Positions 60,750-64,000 of a DNA stretch of 64,000 bases are shown piece by piece. A program made the position numbers and the translations under genes. How positions within the stretch are numbered: position 1 is the first letter of the stretch; every line of letters begins with the position of its first letter. Origin of the DNA: an uncultured Paracoccaceae bacterium (GTDB lineage Bacteria; Pseudomonadota; Alphaproteobacteria; Rhodobacterales; Rhodobacteraceae); assembly GCA_947500005.1 (NCBI GenBank), contig CANMQJ010000017.1, forward strand, positions 62,001 through 126,000. Reading direction: 5' to 3'. The notes beneath the pieces were generated by a model. The model did not search any database, was not told the DNA's origin, and worked only from the letters and a program-made list of their open reading frames with translations.

Positions 60750-63700
60750 CTAGGCCATCAGGTCGAACGTGTCGCCGCCGATGCGAAGGTTGATCTCGTC
60801 CTGTCCCCCACCATCAACCAGCGCCCAGAGGATCTGACCTGTGGCGCGGTGGATGACGAAAGCCTCCTGGACCGAGTCATCACCCGACCTTTCTCCATCC
60901 GGGGTGGCGGTGTGAGCATAGTTGATCTGAAATTGTGCGGGCCCGGCGGCCTGGCCGAAAACCAGCACGTCGCCCTCGGCCGCATCGTAATCCTGGACCC
61001 AGTCCGAGCCGTGATCGAAGATTCCGAGGTGAAAGAACTGGTCCGCCCCCGTCCCCCCGTTGATCCGGTCATAGCCGAACCCTCCATTGACGAAGTCGTC
61101 GCCATCCCCGCCAAAGATCAGGTCGGAAAGGGCCCCACCTGCGATGGTGTCGCTGCCTTGCTGCCCCTGCAGCTCGTCCGCGCCGAAACCGCCCGCAAGC
61201 GTATCGTTGCCTTCCTGACCGAAGATCCGGTCGTTCCCACCGCCACCGTCAGCCCGGTCGTCGCCGTCGCCCGCAAAAATGACATCGCTTTGGTCGGCGT
61301 CGTGGCCGTCAGGGCCGCCGGTGATGTGGTCGTGTCCGGCGCCCCCGTTGATCGTGTCGGCGCCTCGACCGCCACTGAGGATGTCATCCCCCGCAAGTCC
61401 GATGAGCCTGTTCGCGTCCTCGTTTCCGACAAGCCGGTCCGCCCATTCGGTTCCAGTCGCGTGTTCTATGCCGATGAGCGTGTTCAGATCGCCGCCGAAG
61501 ACTGCGGCACTGCCCGAAGCGAGATCGAGATCGAGCATGAGATCCGCAGCGGTCCGGCCCGCGACTTGGGAGTGGTTGCCGAAGTCGACCATGTCCGAGC
61601 CGCCGCCGCCATCGACCGTGTCGGATCCAGTGCCGGGGCGGATCAGGTCGTCACCGGGAACGGTTGCGGCAGGGCCTTCGAAACTGACCGCTCCGACCGG
61701 ATCCAGTGGCGCGGGGTTGCCTTGTTGTCCGCCGGGCGTATCCGGGTCGAACCGCCACTCTGCCACCAGCGCCTCGTCGCCGCGCGCCTCGTCGTCGAGA
61801 GAGGTCGCGTGATGGGTCCAGATTTCCTCCGCACTGCGGCTGTCGTCGAAGATCCGAATATCACCTATTCTGCCGGAGTAGGCCTGGTTCAGGTCGAATC
61901 CGCCGCCGGGCGTGGCGCCGTCCTGATCCTGACCGAAGATCAACGTTCCGCCGCCGCCAATGGGCGCGTCCGCACCGTCAAGGCCCGCGCCCGACCATTC
62001 CAGCAACCCGTCGATATAGAGTCCGATCCGTTCGCCTGCGGCCTGCCATGTCACGCTGAGGCGATGAAGGTCGCCGTCGTATAGCCGGTCAGCGGAGACG
62101 GGAATGTCGATGACGGTGTTGTTGACGATCACTTCGAGCCGCTCACCGGATGGGTTGGTGAATAGCGTGAAGGCGTTGGTTTGACCGGGAACGGCATAGG
62201 ACATGACCGAGAAGCCGCGACCCGGGTTCTCGGCCTGCACCAGCATCTCGACGGTCAGTGCATCGGTGGGCATGGCGTCGAAACCGGGCCGAGCCAGGTA
62301 GGCGAAGCCCCCCGACTGGTCGAGTTGGGCCATTGCCGGAAGGTCGGAGCGGCCGTCGCCCCGGAGAAGGTCGTCGCCCGCACCGCCGTCGATCACGTCA
62401 TTGCCGCCGAGCCCCACAAGCGTGTCGTTGCCGGCTGCGCCGATCAGTTCGTCGCGGGTTGAACGGCCCTCGGCCCGGTCGGCATTGTCGGTCAGGCGCA
62501 GCGTCTCGATCCCGCTGAAATGATCACGGCTGCGGTGGGTGATGTCGGTAAAGACATCTGGCGCGCCTTCGACCGTTTCAATGGTGGTGCCATAGGCATA
62601 GCCACGTTCGCCCCACACGCGCAGCCCTTCCATCTCGCGATCGAATTGCAGCAGGTCGGTGCCCGATCCGCCGATCACGATATCGGTGCCGGTGGACGTC
62701 GAGAGGATGTCGTCGCCGTCGCCTCCGCGAACCGTGTCGTCGTCGCGCCCGCCATAAAGCGTGTCATCGCCGCCGAAACCCTGAACCTCGTCGTCGCCGT
62801 TGTGCCCCGAGAGATAGTCCCCACCCTGTGTCCCGATGAGATTGTCGTTGCCCCAGCCGCCGGCGAAGCGCTCGATCCCGGCGAACCCGACTGTCCCGCT
62901 CGAAGAGGTGGCGGTGCCATCCGCGACATCGATCCGCCAGTCCACGCGCCGTGAATCGGTGTCCGCAAGTGCGAGTCCGTCGCGCTGGGCCCATTGCAAA
63001 CGCGAGAAGAATCGCAGTTCGTCCTCTCCTGCGCCGCCATCGACCTGCGCGCTTCCCTGACCGGGGTTGAGGATGTCGTTTCCTGCGCCGCCGCGCAGCG
63101 TATCGTCGCCATCCCAGCCGATCAGGATGTCGTTTCCGGCCCCTGCCGCGATCAGATCGCCGCCGATGCCGCCCTGAAGAGCCTCGGCTGCATCGCCGCC
63201 GGTCAACGTCGCGGCAGCCTCGCGGACGATTACCGCCTCGACACCGCGCATGGTGCCGGTGGCACCCTTGGCGCCGTAGGTTTCCGCGCCGAGGTCGGCA
63301 TCGACCGTGTCGGTGGCGGAGAGAAACAGTTCTACGACGTCGCGCCCCGCCCCGCCAAAGAAATCGGTCAGCGACCCGGCGAGCCCGGAAAAGGTACCTA
63401 TTCGCAGGTAATCATGGCCATCGCCCCCGGAGAGGCGCTCGCGCGCGCTGTCTGGCGTAAAGCCGTTGCCATCATTGCGCAGCATGTCGTTGCCCGGCCC
63501 GCCTTCGAGCCTGTCGAAACCGAGCCCGGTGTGAAAGATGTCGTCGCCCGCGCCACCAAAGGCGGTAAGGCTGCCGGAGCCTCCTTCCATGCCGGGAATG
63601 ACACGGTCGAGCCCGTCATTGCCGTGAAACTCGATCCGCTCGTTGCCGAGGATCAGCCAGTCGTTCTTCTGTCCGCCAAGGAAACGCTCGACGCCGTAGA

Positions 63701-64000
63701 AGCTCAGCAGGTTGTCGCTGTCGTCGAAGGCGATCAGCCCATCGCGGCCGATGAAGCTTTTGGACTGCGCGTTGCCTCTTTCCGTATCGATCAGCCAGTA
63801 GCGTTCCGAGTTGGACAGGTCGAGCGTATCGACCCCCTCATCCGCAAGTGTGTCGGGGTCGATCGGGCCGATTTCGCCCGGCGTATAGACTGGTGTGCCG
63901 GAGTCGGGATCGGTCCCCTCGAGGATTTGACCGAAACCATCAGGTCCCGATCCGCCGAAGAAATAGGCCCTCGTCCGGTCCTGGATGTGGTCGGTGAGCG
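60750..64000 (-). CDS. RTX-repeat calcium-binding secreted protein with LamG-like domain; N-terminus outside window
   Basis: At least 1083 residues, open to the right edge, so the N-terminus is missing. Many glycine-rich nonapeptides (GGxGxDxLx type) occur in blocks: GGAGDDIFHTG, GGDGDDILSTS, GGAGNDILNPG, GGDGDDFVNGG. Between blocks, about 62330 to 61740, lies a LamG-like sandwich with ALTVEMLVQAENPGRGFSVMS in part, DGDLHRLSVTWQAAGERIGLYIDGL in part and GDIRIFDDSRSAEEIW. The C-terminus ends with GGDTFDLMA and acidic segments typical of type I secretion signals. Calcium folds the repeats outside the cell. It may be an adhesin or surface-layer-like protein. Confidence 0.88.
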   Translation of the reverse strand, partial: LTDHIQDRTRAYFFGGSGPDGFGQILEGTDPDSGTPVYTPGEIGPIDPDTLADEGVDTLDLSNSERYWLIDTERGNAQSKSFIGRDGLIAFDDSDNLLSFYGVERFLGGQKNDWLILGNERIEFHGNDGLDRVIPGMEGGSGSLTAFGGAGDDIFHTGLGFDRLEGGPGNDMLRNDGNGFTPDSARERLSGGDGHDYLRIGTFSGLAGSLTDFFGGAGRDVVELFLSATDTVDADLGAETYGAKGATGTMRGVEAVIVREAAATLTGGDAAEALQGGIGGDLIAAGAGNDILIGWDGDDTLRGGAGNDILNPGQGSAQVDGGAGEDELRFFSRLQWAQRDGLALADTDSRRVDWRIDVADGTATSSSGTVGFAGIERFAGGWGNDNLIGTQGGDYLSGHNGDDEVQGFGGDDTLYGGRDDDTVRGGDGDDILSTSTGTDIVIGGSGTDLLQFDREMEGLRVWGERGYAYGTTIETVEGAPDVFTDITHRSRDHFSGIETLRLTDNADRAEGRSTRDELIGAAGNDTLVGLGGNDVIDGGAGDDLLRGDGRSDLPAMAQLDQSGGFAYLARPGFDAMPTDALTVEMLVQAENPGRGFSVMSYAVPGQTNAFTLFTNPSGERLEVIVNNTVIDIPVSADRLYDGDLHRLSVTWQAAGERIGLYIDGLLEWSGAGLDGADAPIGGGGTLIFGQDQDGATPGGGFDLNQAYSGRIGDIRIFDDSRSAEEIWTHHATSLDDEARGDEALVAEWRFDPDTPGGQQGNPAPLDPVGAVSFEGPAATVPGDDLIRPGTGSDTVDGGGGSDMVDFGNHSQVAGRTAADLMLDLDLASGSAAVFGGDLNTLIGIEHATGTEWADRLVGNEDANRLIGLAGDDILSGGRGADTINGGAGHDHITGGPDGHDADQSDVIFAGDGDDRADGGGGNDRIFGQEGNDTLAGGFGADELQGQQGSDTIAGGALSDLIFGGDGDDFVNGGFGYDRINGGTGADQFFHLGIFDHGSDWVQDYDAAEGDVLVFGQAAGPAQFQINYAHTATPDGERSGDDSVQEAFVIHRATGQILWALVDGGGQDEINLRIGGDTFDLMA

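Noticed and set aside
60750..63590. RTX protein starting at the ATG at 63590
   Set aside because: The frame remains open with sensible protein sequence to base 64000, so the ATG is internal and the gene is cut by the window edge.
1..64000. tRNA, rRNA, CRISPR arrays, insertion sequences or prophage
   Set aside because: No cloverleaf, rRNA-like stretch, regular short repeat array or transposase/integrase frame was seen on reading both strands.

Overview
The window looks like the chromosome of a Rhodobacterales (roseobacter-type) alphaproteobacterium. DNA is GC-rich, genes are packed with ATGA and TGATG overlaps, the flagellar gene order (flhA-fliR-flhB, flgH-A-G-F-fliQ-E-flgC-B, fliI, motB, flgE-K-L-I, fliF-H-N-P, fliL, motA) is the type known from this group, and CtrA-like half-site pairs lie in front of the flagellar units. 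No rRNA, tRNA, insertion sequence, prophage or CRISPR array was seen. These are readings of sequence and family knowledge; no database search was run.

Region 1 (1-3408) is a compatible-solute module. It has a truncated GH13 phosphorylase, a glucosyl-3-phosphoglycerate synthase and a mannosyl/glucosyl-3-phosphoglycerate phosphatase, so glucosylglycerate can probably be both made and recycled. A glycine-cleavage T protein (3597-4691) follows.

Region 2 (4755-29748) is a flagellar cluster of about 25 kb: lytic transglycosylase, export apparatus (FlhA, FliR, FlhB, FliQ, FliP, FliI, FliH), rod, hook and rings (FlgB, C, F, G, E, K, L, I, H, A, FliE, FliF), C-ring FliN, two FliL-like proteins and both stators (MotA, MotB). 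It ends with a MotE-like protein and a large periplasmic protein behind motA that resemble a rhizobial MotC/MotE arrangement. fliC, fliG, fliM, fliK and flgD are not here.

Region 3 (30142-33667) holds a TetR regulator, a trimethylamine-dehydrogenase-like flavoprotein and a ProC-like reductase.

Region 4 (33704-58084) is a large catabolic island, mostly on the minus strand. It contains an oligopeptide-type ABC importer, two paralogous FAD oxidoreductases around an indolepyruvate-oxidoreductase-type enzyme (IorA, IorB), an isatin-hydrolase-type cyclase, a RidA-family protein, a 4HBT thioesterase, two SDRs, an anthraniloyl-CoA (salicylyl-CoA 5-hydroxylase type) monooxygenase/reductase, a StyA-like monooxygenase with its flavin reductase, a RutA-like monooxygenase with its flavin reductase, three MarR-type regulators and one AraC regulator. 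Together they suggest aerobic breakdown of an indole compound such as indole-3-acetate through isatin and isatinate to anthraniloyl-CoA. The most interesting idea is that IorAB converts isatinate, an aromatic 2-oxoacid, straight to anthraniloyl-CoA, because no anthranilate-CoA ligase is seen in the window.

Region 5 (58128-64000) has a SulP transporter without STAS domain, an M20D amidohydrolase of the hippurate/IAA-amino-acid hydrolase type, and a truncated RTX repeat protein with an embedded LamG-like domain.
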